Assembly: GCF_015163075.1 (NCBI RefSeq) | Contig: NZ_JADDXU010000015.1 | Coordinates: 62,001 to 126,000, forward strand | From: Streptomyces justiciae | GTDB taxonomy: Bacteria; Actinomycetota; Actinomycetes; Streptomycetales; Streptomycetaceae | DNA length: 64,000 nt | Reading direction: 5' to 3' | Shown: piece by piece, positions 32,801-40,679 of the stretch | Position numbering within the stretch: the stretch's first letter is position 1 | Layout: every line of letters starts with the position of its first letter | Program-made: the position numbers and the translations under genes | Notes under the pieces: model-generated | The model's input: only the letters and a program-made list of their open reading frames with translations | The model's database searches: none | Told to the model about the DNA's origin: nothing

Positions 32801-35222
32801 CGCTTCCGGCGGGCGTCAGCCTCAGCAACTCGTGGGCACGGTCGATCGCCTCACCGAACTCCGACGCTCGTCGCAGACTCGCGACGAGCACGCCCAGGAT
32901 CCGTGCGCGCAGCGGACCCGGCGCACTCTGTCCCGCTGCCTCGCGCAGGGCCGCGATCGCGGCCGGCTCGTCCGAGGCCAGACGCGTGTCGGTGAGAAAG
33001 GTGGCGAAGGACAGCAGTACGGCGGGCCGGGCACGATGGCCGCCAGGCAGGAGGTCGATGGCGCGCCGGTAGGCGTTGACGGTCTCGTGGAGCTGTTCGT
33101 CGGCAGGGTCGGTGCGTCGTGCCAGGGCGCGGGCCAGACCACCCCAGTGCATGCCCGCACTCGGATGATCTTCCGGGGTCAGGTCGGTACCCTGCCGGCC
33201 GGCGGTGATCGCGTCCTCGAGGTCCTGCGGATCGCCGGTGAAGTCGTACCACCTGCACAGGGTCACACACAGGTTGGACAGTCTGCCGGGCAAGTACGGC
33301 TCGTCCGCCGGGCTCAACTCGACCGCGCGCCGGGCCGCCCCTACGGCCTCGCGCAGCAGCTGCTCGGTGGCGAGCTCGGGCGGCAGGCCGGTCAGGATGA
33401 TGGCCAGGTTGTTGGCCGCGGCAGCCTCGTCGGCAGGATGGTCAGCGGTCTGTGCCGCTCGGCGCAGCAGCCGTATCGCCTCCAAAGCGTCCTCGGCGTT
33501 CTCGGTCCGCTCGTACTCATGCAGCCGGTTCATGCCCGCGCTGTTGAGGCGGGCACTGACGTCCTGGGCGGCGGAACGTTCGAAGTACTCGGCGAGCGGT
33601 TCCGGCACCGCAGCCGCGTCGACTTGGTGGACGGGGGCGAACAGCTCCGCGGCGCGCTGTCGGTCACGATCCGCCGCTGCGTCGTCCTGCTGGTAGTAGG
33701 CCCGCAACCAGAGGAGCCAGCCGAACATGCACAGCGCTCCCAGATCCTGCGCGGTGCCGAGCGGCATCGCCGCAAGCCCGGGTTCGCTCAGCAACCGGTC
33801 GGACAAATCCCGCGGATCGGCCGTGTCCGCGATCCGCTCGAGGACCTGTCGGGCTCGCGCGGCCAGCGGGTGCCGGCGTCCCGGCACGCCCCCGAGCCGG
33901 TGCGACCACAGCAGCGCCGCTGCGGCGGCGTCCGCGAGGTCGTCGGTCGCCTCGAAGCGGGTGAGGAGCAGTCGCGCGAGGGCGCTGGTGTCCTCCTTCG
34001 CGTTCTCGCCGTCGTCCGCTGCGAGGATCTCGCGTCCCGTGTCTACGGCCGCGCTCAAATCGGCGAGGTTCTGGTCGCGCACGGCCCGCCACAGCAGCAG
34101 GGACCGCAACGTGCGCAGATATGCGGGTCGGCCGGGCGCCAGGGACAGAAGGCTGGTGACGGCGCGCAGCGCATCGTCCAGGTCACGCTGGTCCTGGTCC
34201 TGCTGATACTGCCGGGTGAGCAGCTCGAGCAGGACCTCCAGGGTGTCCTCGTACTGCGCGTCCGCCTCTGGATCGCGGCCGAACACGGCCAGTACGGGCA
34301 TGGCCGCGTCGCGGGCGACACGTACGGCCTCGGCGAGCCCCTCCCCGGTCAGGGAGTGGCGGTAAGCCAGGAGCCAGGCGAGGTCGGTCAGGACGATTCG
34401 GGCTTCCTCATGGTGCGGCCCCACGAGCGCGGCGGCCCGCCGGGCATGGCCGATGGCCTCGTCCAAGTCTTCGGTGCGGCCCGTCTGTTCATAGCGCAGC
34501 CGCACGGAGAGCGCGAGTCCGGACACGAATTCGGCGCGGTCCGGTGCCAGCTCGACGGAGCTACGGGCGCGGTCGATGGCCTCGGCGAGGTCGGCGGCGT
34601 CGCCGCGGGCCCGGAACCGTGTGCGCAGCATCAGCGACAGGTTGAAGAGGAGGTCGGGCAGCTGGTGGAACCCTGTGCCGAAGAGAGTCGACGCCTCCCG
34701 CAGCGCAGAGATCGCGCCGTCCAGGTCCTCGAGGCTCTGGCTTTCGAGGAAGCGCCGGTAGTAGGCGTTGGAGAGGTTGCCCAGATGCGCGGCCCGTTCG
34801 GCCGAGTCGGCTGCTGTCAGCTGCGCCGCGACGCCCAGCAGCGCGATCGAGCGGTCCGGGGCGGGGTTCCCGGTGAGGCCCGCCGCCGCCCAGCGATCGG
34901 CGTCGCCGGACGGGTCGACGGCGAGTAAGGTCCGCAGCTGTGGCGGCAGTTCCGCGCGTCGTTCGTCCGGCAAACGTATGGCCAGGGTCGTCGCGGAACG
35001 CAGCACGGGCATGCCGGTGCCGACCGGCAGCCGCCAGAATCGCCGCCAGAGGTAGCGCACCAGTGTCGTCGCCGCGACCGGGTCCAAGTCGCCACGATCC
35101 AGGAGGACTGCGAGCCGTTCGGCTCGCTTCGACACCTCGGGTGCCAGCGGATCCGGGTCCCCCTCCAGCGCCAGCCAGTCATCGAGGAGCGCTGTCAGTT
35201 CAGCGAGTTCGACCCCGTACAT
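29856..35222 (-). CDS. Giant TPR-CHAT (caspase-like) protein
   Basis: The product has 1,788 residues from ATG 35222. Residues 1 to about 1,400 are tandem TPR-like helical repeats (for example LSNLCVTLCRWYDFTGDPQD and DLEDAITAGRQGTDLTPEDH). A linker leads to a CHAT domain over about residues 1,450-1,788. The catalytic dyad is visible: His1656 in WIHFSCHGD and Cys1696 in LTLLSACKT, followed by the conserved EAMTLAAALHYSGSRHVIAT and LWSV. CHAT proteases are relatives of caspases and separase. They act in bacterial defence, for example TPR-CHAT/Csx29 with type III-E CRISPR. It heads an overlapping operon with a cysteine-rich protein and a membrane protein. The trigger and substrate are unknown. 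Confidence 0.9.
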   Translation of the reverse strand: MYGVELAELTALLDDWLALEGDPDPLAPEVSKRAERLAVLLDRGDLDPVAATTLVRYLWRRFWRLPVGTGMPVLRSATTLAIRLPDERRAELPPQLRTLLAVDPSGDADRWAAAGLTGNPAPDRSIALLGVAAQLTAADSAERAAHLGNLSNAYYRRFLESQSLEDLDGAISALREASTLFGTGFHQLPDLLFNLSLMLRTRFRARGDAADLAEAIDRARSSVELAPDRAEFVSGLALSVRLRYEQTGRTEDLDEAIGHARRAAALVGPHHEEARIVLTDLAWLLAYRHSLTGEGLAEAVRVARDAAMPVLAVFGRDPEADAQYEDTLEVLLELLTRQYQQDQDQRDLDDALRAVTSLLSLAPGRPAYLRTLRSLLLWRAVRDQNLADLSAAVDTGREILAADDGENAKEDTSALARLLLTRFEATDDLADAAAAALLWSHRLGGVPGRRHPLAARARQVLERIADTADPRDLSDRLLSEPGLAAMPLGTAQDLGALCMFGWLLWLRAYYQQDDAAADRDRQRAAELFAPVHQVDAAAVPEPLAEYFERSAAQDVSARLNSAGMNRLHEYERTENAEDALEAIRLLRRAAQTADHPADEAAAANNLAIILTGLPPELATEQLLREAVGAARRAVELSPADEPYLPGRLSNLCVTLCRWYDFTGDPQDLEDAITAGRQGTDLTPEDHPSAGMHWGGLARALARRTDPADEQLHETVNAYRRAIDLLPGGHRARPAVLLSFATFLTDTRLASDEPAAIAALREAAGQSAPGPLRARILGVLVASLRRASEFGEAIDRAHELLRLTPAGSAQAQSLAVEIAGMAQADGDPDAVRRAAQALLANVQVPAVAEPVTPAQLAVIGLTLLSFADTLADQSLRASALTALRNAVSAAHPDDPRRTAYQAALVTALRENYLRTRDVTLLREEIELADEVLARTPDDDPELLLRLEAGTWVLQRLHSDLGDRSRLDDTLDRAQRAARHPDSDWFAQLTLAEVLIERGRVAGDVDLMERGIQIGREYLPAGPPEDEDQRRALGNFATGLSEYYTYTGASEVLDEAIALARRAVDGRGGHLTGARNTLAQCLSLRYEHTGDAADLRESVRVGRQAAAAVPVGYPYRGLYLDSLRSVLQTLGELDEDIDLLNEAADTARAARACAVDNPAFAMLGAIGLAETLLLIHRRTGDASPLTEARRALEEVLPGNDDHPGIDRMRHVLAQVLVAEAEQSADATGLERARRLEAQVATAESGTNHNRLISAKAWASLAMRLEDPEDALRACETAAGLLLVHVGPALRRADRELGLRDSSWLPRTVAAAALSASRPERAVELLEQVRGILMAEALHARQDLSALRALAPDLAEEFTQLSARLAAGHRDHEAVAAPGSLQAVQDRIEAARRWRQVVDRIRELPGHSRFLRPPSIDALQEGIDGAIVVVTTSEWRSDALILDGHTVTTVDLPGLTVQNAVSRTNTYLVALQEVQRVQAEAATASAEAQSGDLAALQRHQAAGMAVVRARAAMERTLTDTLEWLWDTIAAPVLHHLDPQGTPRVWWCPTGPLTLLPLHAAGRHPDGSVIERVVSSYTPTIRAFQAARSAPAPMDPARLLIVALPESEGQQPLPNVARERDLLLNRVHATQRTLLEGAAATREAVRRELAHHSWIHFSCHGDQDLRDPSRGGVLLSDGVLSIVDIAGTSGHAELTLLSACKTATGGTELTDEAMTLAAALHYSGSRHVIATLWSVYDPVAADISDQVYRHLLHSGRLTAQNTARALHEAIGHVRRTSPRHPSTWIPFIHIGP

Positions 35223-35348
35223 AAGCGCCCCGTTCGCCCGCTTCCCGTGACGACAGATTACTCAGCGAAGTCGCCTGGAGGGGGTGGGTCCGACTTCTTG
35301 AATCGACCGCAGATGCTCGGTCATTCAGCCGAAGCTCCGTCCCGCAGC

Positions 35349-35690
35349 GGGCTTCGGGAAGCGGGCCGGGCGGAGTTGTACGCATGTCTGATTGCCCGGG
35401 GCGACGCGTTGTTCGAGTTGTGCGACGCCTTGGTGCACGGACGGGTCGGTGCGGACGCTCGGCGATCTGACGCTCGCCCCGGAGCACCGCCGCGGGCACG
35501 GGGTCCTGGTGTCGACGCCGTTGCTGAGGGCTGCGGACGGTCGGGGTGAGGGCAAACAGCAGATGGTGCCCGGCTGGGCGTATGCGATGGTGGCCGCGGT
35601 GGCCACCGTCCAGATCCGCGAGGTCGTCGAGGCCGGCCCGGCCTCGTCGCCCAGCGGAGGTTCTGGCCGGGCGACGGGCTGCTCCCGCCG
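35349..35690 (+). pseudogene. Transposase relic (NF041680-like family)
   Basis: RAELYACLIARGDALFELCD is followed in the next frame by CTDGSVRTLGDLTLAPEHRR and GHG. After a deletion come LLRAADGRGE and QQMVPGWAYAMVAAV. These pieces match my memory of an actinobacterial putative transposase whose text runs FYACLTARADALFELADA, SLVGEHRRGHG and MVPGWPYS. Frameshifts and missing blocks show it is dead. The rest of 35223-36023 holds no supported gene. Confidence 0.6.
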
Positions 35691-36023
35691 ATCTTTCGGC
35701 AGGCGTGGGGCCACCGCCCCTTTCGCAGGGAAGGGGACAGCCTGAACCTGGTGTCCCGGGGCCGTGCCTCCCGGCCCGTGACCGCCATCTCTCCTGCGGT
35801 CGCTGCTACGGCTGCCGAGTCCCGTGTGCCGACCATGAACGAGAGGTCACATTCCTGTCTGTCACCCAGCCGTCCGAATCCGAGGGCGAGCCGATGAGAT
35901 GCCCTTCAGACGGGCCGGGGGAGCTGTTGCACCGTATGGCGTAGCAAATCGAGGCCTCAGGTCTTCCGGCCCCCTGGACTAGGCAGTGGGGAACCCGCCG
36001 TCGACCCGAAGGAAGGGCGTCCC

Positions 36024-36833
36024 ATGACCAACACCCTCGCTATCGACTTCACCCAAGGCCTGAATGACGCGTGGTCGAAGATCGCGACGTTCGTGCCGAA
36101 GCTGATCGGTTTCCTGGTCGTTCTCGCCATCGGCTGGTTCGTGTCGAAGGCGATCGCCAAGATCCTCGACCGGGTACTGCGCAAGGTGGGCTCCGAGCGC
36201 CTGTCCGAGCGAGCGGGTACCGCGCGGATGCTCCAGAACTCGACGTACGACCTGACCGGCATCATCTGCAAGGTCGTGTACTACGCGTTGATGCTGATCA
36301 CGCTGCAGCTCGCCCTGGGAGTCTTCGGGCCGAACCCGGTCAGCTCGACGATCAATGGCATCGTCGCCTGGCTGCCGCGCGGCATCGTCGCCGTCGTACT
36401 CGTCGTGGTGACGATGGCCATCGCCAACGCGGTCCGCACGATCGTCCAAGGCGCCCTGTCCTCGGCGTCCTACGGCAACACCGTCGCGACCATCCTGTGG
36501 GGAGCGATCGTCGCCCTCGGCGTCATCGCCGCGCTCAGCCAGGCCGGCATCGCGGAGAACGTCGTCCAGTCGCTGCTGGTCGCGGCGCTCGCCACCATCG
36601 CCGGCATCCTGATCGTGGGTGTCGGTGGGGGCATGATCACGCCGATGCGGCAGCGTATGGAACGCATGCTGACGGCGGCCGAGGCGGAGACGCAGCGGCA
36701 TCGGGGCGGCGCGACGGCGTATCAGGCGGGCCGTGAGGACGCGATGCGTCACCAGCCCTCGGGGGAGCGGACCCAGATGGGCCGTGACATGGGGGACCCG
36801 GGCACCGGCATGGACCGTCCGACGGGTATGTGA
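36024..36833 (+). CDS. Small-conductance mechanosensitive channel-like membrane protein (CmpX/TM-helix repeat type)
   Basis: The product has 269 residues from ATG 36024 after GAAGGAAGG. There are four or five membrane spans in a duplicated pattern. The first is LIGFLVVLAIGWFVSKAIAK, followed by the conserved ILDRVLRKVG. The second set is GIVAVVLVVVTMAIANAVRT and ATILWGAIVALGVIAALSQA, with IAENVVQSLLVAALATIAGI. This is the CmpX/MscS-related TM-helix repeat. The C-terminus is hydrophilic and glutamine/methionine-rich. It probably relieves osmotic stress or supports envelope integrity. It ends at a very strong terminator. Confidence 0.8.
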   Translation: MTNTLAIDFTQGLNDAWSKIATFVPKLIGFLVVLAIGWFVSKAIAKILDRVLRKVGSERLSERAGTARMLQNSTYDLTGIICKVVYYALMLITLQLALGVFGPNPVSSTINGIVAWLPRGIVAVVLVVVTMAIANAVRTIVQGALSSASYGNTVATILWGAIVALGVIAALSQAGIAENVVQSLLVAALATIAGILIVGVGGGMITPMRQRMERMLTAAEAETQRHRGGATAYQAGREDAMRHQPSGERTQMGRDMGDPGTGMDRPTGM

Positions 36834-36843
36834 CGCGTGACCC

Positions 36844-36886
36844 GGAACCGCCGGCGGCCCGATCCGAGCGGGCCGCCGGCGGTTCC
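36844..36886 (+). terminator. Strong intrinsic hairpin after the channel gene
   Basis: An 18-bp perfect stem, GGAACCGCCGGCGGCCCG (36844-36861) with its complement at 36869-36886, encloses a 7-nt loop. It begins about 10 nt after the stop codon. There is no T-tract, as is common for Streptomyces terminators. Confidence 0.8.
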
Positions 36887-36940
36887 GCGTCTCGGCCGGT
36901 GGGGTGCCGGCGCTTGCACGGCGGGCCGGGATACCTGGGC

Positions 36941-37288
36941 TCAGGTCAAACCGTTGGCGCTGCTGGAAGGGTCGCCGTATTCATCGTCCGCGGCCAGGAG
37001 GTCGTGGCGCAGGGCGAGCCAGCTGATGGCGGTCAGACGACACACGGCGTAGTCGTGGCCGACCGGCTCGCGCCAGTCCATCTCTTCAAGGGCGTCGAGA
37101 AAGCCCAGGGCGTAGTCGGTGAGGACGTCGCGTGGCGGCGGCGGGGGAAACAGCCCGCTGTGGGCTGCCGACAGGCGATCACGTATCTCGGCGACATGCT
37201 GGTCCACGGCGGCCGTGAAAGCAGGCTCGAATGCGAACTCCGCGAATCGCGGTTCGAACGCGCTGCTGATTTTGGCCAGAGGGGACAT
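36941..37288 (-). CDS. Small helical hypothetical protein (DUF6401-like)
   Basis: The product has 115 residues from ATG 37288. TACGGT on the minus strand (37301-37296) lies 7 nt before the start and no ribosome site is present, which suggests a leaderless mRNA. The text FEPAFTAAVDQHVAEIRDRL, then DYALGFLDALEEMDW and CRLTAISWLAL resembles short DUF6401-type actinobacterial proteins, a weak recollection. It is convergent with the channel gene and is otherwise unassigned. Confidence 0.6.
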   Translation of the reverse strand: MSPLAKISSAFEPRFAEFAFEPAFTAAVDQHVAEIRDRLSAAHSGLFPPPPPRDVLTDYALGFLDALEEMDWREPVGHDYAVCRLTAISWLALRHDLLAADDEYGDPSSSANGLT

Positions 37289-37689
37289 GCGGGCAACCGT
37301 AATTGTGGCTCGTGGGAATCAGGCACTGCGAGAGCCATGATGTGTGTCACGTGCGGCATGGAACCGGCCGGGGGCGTTTCCAGCGCGACAATGCGCGCTT
37401 CGTCGAACTCGTCGGCGATTCACTGATGGTGCGGCGATGTGCGGTAGTGCTGGCGCAGCAGCTCCCTGCCGCAGCGATTGCCGTTGGGTGTCCGGAGGGC
37501 GGAGGGGCGTGAGGCTGCCGCGGACCGTCGGCCCCGGTCTTGCCGTACGCCACTCAGTCGTCCGGCTGGCCGACAGTCGACCTCGACGCCTGCGACGGGG
37601 CTGTGGACCCTCGCGCCGCATGAAATCGCGGCGTTGTGGCTCCGGGATCGGCGGAGGTGGCCGAGCGGGCAGTCCTGCTCATCCCGCAC

Positions 37690-37938
37690 CGCGGCGGCGC
37701 GGCCGACCAGGTCGGGCTGCCCGGCGGCTACCGCGAGATCCTGGGGATCGTGCGGGAGGCGGATGGCTCGGTGCAGGTCAGGGTGGTCGGCGAGCGGCTG
37801 GGGCTGGATGCCTCGGTGCACGGCAAGCTGGAACCCTTGCGGGCGAAGATGACCAAGCTCGCCGCCCGGGGCTGTCTGCACAAGCGGGGCGAGGTGCGGT
37901 TCACGGCACGTCCGTGGGCGCGCGGAGCGGGTCTGTGA
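37690..37938 (+). pseudogene. Winged-helix fragment of a transposon-associated family
   Basis: GGYREILGIVREADGSVQVR, then VVGERLGLDASVHGKLEPLR and AKMTKLAARGCLHKRGEVRF. This is the C-terminal winged helix of a family found in Streptomyces in many truncated copies. The intact text is LPPGYREIL...RAVGE.LGL...PLRAKMTKLA.RGWL.K...G.FT. The upstream half is missing or out of frame (37289-37690 holds nothing supportable). The related piece at 24638-24847 suggests repeated insertion or decay of the same element type. Confidence 0.55.
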
Positions 37939-37984
37939 CTGGCGGGCCGCCGACGGCAATGGGGATCGCCCTCCTGCTGGAGCA

Positions 37985-38884
37985 CTAACGGCCGCTGAAG
38001 AAGTCGGTGAGGGCGGCGGCGATGGCCTTGGGCTGCTCCTCGGGGATGTAGTGACCGGCGTCGGGCACGATGACGCCGGTCACGTTCTCGGCCCATGGGC
38101 TGATGGAAGCCGCCATATCCGGGATCGAGCCGTGGCTGCTGGAGATTCCGAGGACGGGCGTGGTCAGTCGGCGTTGCTCGAGTGCTGCGCGGTTCTTGCG
38201 CGCGGACTCGGCGGCCTCGCGGTAGTACGCGAGGCCGGCGCGCAGGCCGCCATCGACGGCGAGGGCCGCGCCGTAGTGGTCGAGCTCTGTTTCCTCGAAC
38301 GCGTCGGGCGCGAGGGACTTGGTCTTCAGGAACCAGGTGATGTACTCCCGCTCGCGGCCGGCTATCAGCGTCTCGGGAAGATCGGGCACCACGTGGAACG
38401 CGAAGTGCCAGGTCTTGAACGCCAGAGCCGGGTCGAGAGGAATCGCTTCGGGCATGGTGATACCGGGAATTCCGGCGTCGAGCAGCGCGACCCCGTGCAG
38501 TCGGCTCTCGTGGTTCAGGGCGAGGGAGAAGGCGACCCAGGCGCCGATGTCGTGCCCGGCGAGCCAGTAGTTCCGTACGCCGAGAGCGTTCACGGCGGCC
38601 TGGATGTGCGCGGCGACCGTGTGGGTGTCGTAGCGGAGTTCCGGGTGCTCGGAATTGCCTTGGCCCGGCCGGTCGATCGCGATGACCCGGAACCGGTCGG
38701 CGAGAGCAGGCATGACCTTTCGCCAGGCCCACCACGTCTGCGGGAACCCGGTGAGCAGGACGACGGCCGGTCCGTCCGGCCGACCGCCTTCGACGGCGTG
38801 CAGGCGGACGCCGTCGGCGTCAACCCAGTGGTGCGTGAATCCGGCCAGGTCATGCAGGGGCAGGCCGGGGACGGGGTTGGTCAT
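37985..38884 (-). CDS. Alpha/beta hydrolase, epoxide hydrolase / haloacetate dehalogenase type
   Basis: The product has 299 residues from ATG 38884, 6 nt after GGAGG. An oxyanion-loop LLTGFPQTWWAW (about 43-54) is followed by DRPGQGNSE and the nucleophile elbow AGHDIGAW with Asp112. The terminal histidine lies in VPDAGHYIPEEQP near residue 275. An aspartate nucleophile points to hydrolysis of epoxides or carbon-halogen bonds rather than serine esterase activity. It is divergent from a TetR gene that shares the operator at 38930-38955. Confidence 0.88.
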   Translation of the reverse strand: MTNPVPGLPLHDLAGFTHHWVDADGVRLHAVEGGRPDGPAVVLLTGFPQTWWAWRKVMPALADRFRVIAIDRPGQGNSEHPELRYDTHTVAAHIQAAVNALGVRNYWLAGHDIGAWVAFSLALNHESRLHGVALLDAGIPGITMPEAIPLDPALAFKTWHFAFHVVPDLPETLIAGREREYITWFLKTKSLAPDAFEETELDHYGAALAVDGGLRAGLAYYREAAESARKNRAALEQRRLTTPVLGISSSHGSIPDMAASISPWAENVTGVIVPDAGHYIPEEQPKAIAAALTDFFSGR

Positions 38885-38920
38885 GGGAATCCTCCATCGA
38901 GGCGGGTGGACCGTGATGCG

Positions 38921-38955
38921 ACGCTAGCACATCTTGAACTGATTAGTTCAAGATG
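38921..38955. promoter_or_regulatory. TetR operator overlapping the hydrolase promoter
   Basis: CATCTTGAACT (38930-38940) and AGTTCAAGATG (38945-38955) form a perfect 11-bp-arm palindrome with a 4-bp spacer. On the minus strand TTGAAC (38951-38946) and TAGCGT (38926-38921) form a promoter with a 19-bp spacer for the hydrolase gene. The operator covers its -35. The same site abuts the TetR start codon, so the regulator probably represses both genes. Confidence 0.75.
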
Positions 38956-38969
38956 AGAGGATGGGTCGC

Positions 38970-39560
38970 ATGGCAGGCAAGAAGCAGTTCGACATGGACA
39001 CGGTGCTCGACGCCGCGATGATCCAGTTCTGGCGCTCCGGCTACGCCGACACCTCGCTCGACGACCTGTCCCGGGCGACCGGCCTGAACCGCAGCTCGAT
39101 CTACTCCTCGCTCGGCGACAAGGACGCGCTCTTCCTTCGCTGCCTGGATCGCTACGCCACGCGCTACGGCGACAAGTTCGACGCGGCCCTCTCGTGCGCG
39201 GCCGAGGACCCCGTCGCTGCCGTCCGTGCGTTCTTCGACGTCACCCTGGGGCGCATCGCCGACCCCTCCGTGCCCGACGGATGCCTGATGGCCCAGTCGG
39301 TCATGGCGAGTCCCGCGCTGAGCCCGAGCGTCGCAGCGCACGTCAAAGAGTTGTTCGGCCTACAGCGCCCGCGCCTGCGCACCGCGCTGAAGGCCGGCGG
39401 AATGTCCGACGAGAACGCCGAGGACTTCGCCGTACACGTAGCGGCCGTGAACCAGTCTCTCGCGGTGATGGGCAGGGCCGGGTCGAGCCCGGAGCAACTC
39501 CGGGCGATCGTCGGGGTGACCGTCGACGCGCTCGCGCGGGCGCTGAGACCGGTCGGATAG
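38970..39560 (+). CDS. TetR-family repressor of the divergent hydrolase
   Basis: The product has 196 residues from ATG 38970. ATG 38961 directly abuts GAGAGG, so the later start has better spacing. The N-terminal helix-turn-helix reads TVLDAAMIQFWRSGYADTSL, DDLSRATGLNRSSIYSSLGD. The C-terminal domain resembles the AcrR/TetR_C_16-like ligand pocket (DVTLGRIADPSVPDGCLMAQ). It likely senses a substrate or product of the alpha/beta hydrolase. Confidence 0.9.
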   Translation: MAGKKQFDMDTVLDAAMIQFWRSGYADTSLDDLSRATGLNRSSIYSSLGDKDALFLRCLDRYATRYGDKFDAALSCAAEDPVAAVRAFFDVTLGRIADPSVPDGCLMAQSVMASPALSPSVAAHVKELFGLQRPRLRTALKAGGMSDENAEDFAVHVAAVNQSLAVMGRAGSSPEQLRAIVGVTVDALARALRPVG

Positions 39561-39587
39561 CTGGCATATCAAGCCGGATACCCGATC

Positions 39588-40083
39588 CGGGCAGGGTCCG
39601 CGGCCGTCGCTACCACCTGGGCTCGCTGCTCGCGTTGTGCCTGGTCGCCGTACTCGGCGGAGGCACGTCCCTGGCCGCCATCGCCCGCTTCTCCGCCGAT
39701 ACGACTCCAGCCTGCGCGAACAACTCGGACTCGCCTCCAGCGCACCGAACGCCTGCACACTGGGACGACTCCTCGCTCGTCTGGACGGCGACGCCTTGGA
39801 CGACATCGTGGGCGCCTGGCTCGCCCGGCACGCAGCCGACCCGGTGGACGAACCCGGCGAGACACTGATCGGCCTGGCCGTCGAGGCAAGGCTGTGCGTG
39901 GATCCCGTACCGACGGCATGGCCGTCCACTTGCTCGCCGCCGCGCTGCACGGCGGCCAGACTGTGATCGCCCAGCGCCAAGTCGCCGCGAAGAGCAACGA
40001 GATCCCCGCGCCTTCGCCCCGCTGCTGGACCGGCTCGACTGCGCGGCGTCGTCGTCACCGCCGATGCGATGCACACTCCGTGA
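39588..40083 (+). pseudogene. ISAs1-family transposase relic
   Basis: Pieces in three frames line up with ISAs1 transposases: GRRYHLGSLLALCLVAVLGG and TSLAAIARF; then YDSSLREQLGLASSAPNACT, GRLLARLDGDALDDIVGAWL and ETLIGLAV; then GSRTDGMAVHLLAAALHGGQ and RQVAAKSNEIP; then LRGVVVTADAMHTP and a stop. The C-terminal half is gone. At least three frameshifts are required. Confidence 0.85.
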
Positions 40084-40150
40084 TCGAGGGCCTTGGCAGC
40101 CGCACCACCCGGTCGCTGCGGATTCGTCTCGCCAGCCTGACAGGGCCCTG

Positions 40151-40593
40151 ATGCGACCCGGCCCGCAGACGAGGGCGCCGTGGGAGATGTTCTCCGACCT
40201 GATGGATCTCGACGACGTCCCCCGGTCCGTCGCCGACCCGCTCGCCGGCATGGACGCCCGGTACCGGCTACGACCACCGGGTTCGTCGGCACCCTGTGCC
40301 CGGACATGAAGTTGACGCTGGAGCGGCCCGACCCGGACTTCGTCACCCCGGTGACTCGGTCGGCGGACCTGCGGCTGGTGCTCGACCTCGTCGACCGCGC
40401 GGAGGTCCGCATCGCCGCGGCCGCGTGGAGCGGACGGGTCAACACCGTCACCGCACGCGCGGATCGGGTGGACGTCGACGGGTTGCTCATCCGGCCCGAC
40501 AGCTGTGTTGCCTGGGCCTTGCCCACCGGGCAGGACCTCGACGCCACCACGCTGGTGCGTGCGCTGAACACGTGGTTCGGCCAACCGGCCTGA
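40151..40593 (+). pseudogene. C-terminal relic of an aromatic-ring FAD monooxygenase
   Basis: PWEMFSDLMDLDDVPRSVAD and GMDARYRL in one frame continue after a frameshift into GTLCPDMKLTLERPDPDFVT, RSADLRLVLDLVD and LIRPDSCVAWALPTGQDLDA, TLVRALNTWFG. This order (helical lid, then thioredoxin-like domain with a RPD.(Y/C)VAWA motif) is the C-terminal domain of pentachlorophenol-hydroxylase-type polyketide or phenol monooxygenases. The FAD- and substrate-binding domains are absent. Confidence 0.65.
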
Positions 40594-40679
40594 GCAGCGC
40601 ATTAACAGTCGTCTCAGGTTCGCTCCGTAGGAAGTCGGCGTCCAGGCAAGTGATGCAACCCGTGTGTAGGAGGCTAGTG

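Noticed and set aside
32796..34928. Long plus-strand open frames (over 700 codons) across the CHAT gene
   Set aside because: They are mirror frames of a very GC-rich gene and have no domains. The minus strand encodes clear TPR and CHAT motifs.
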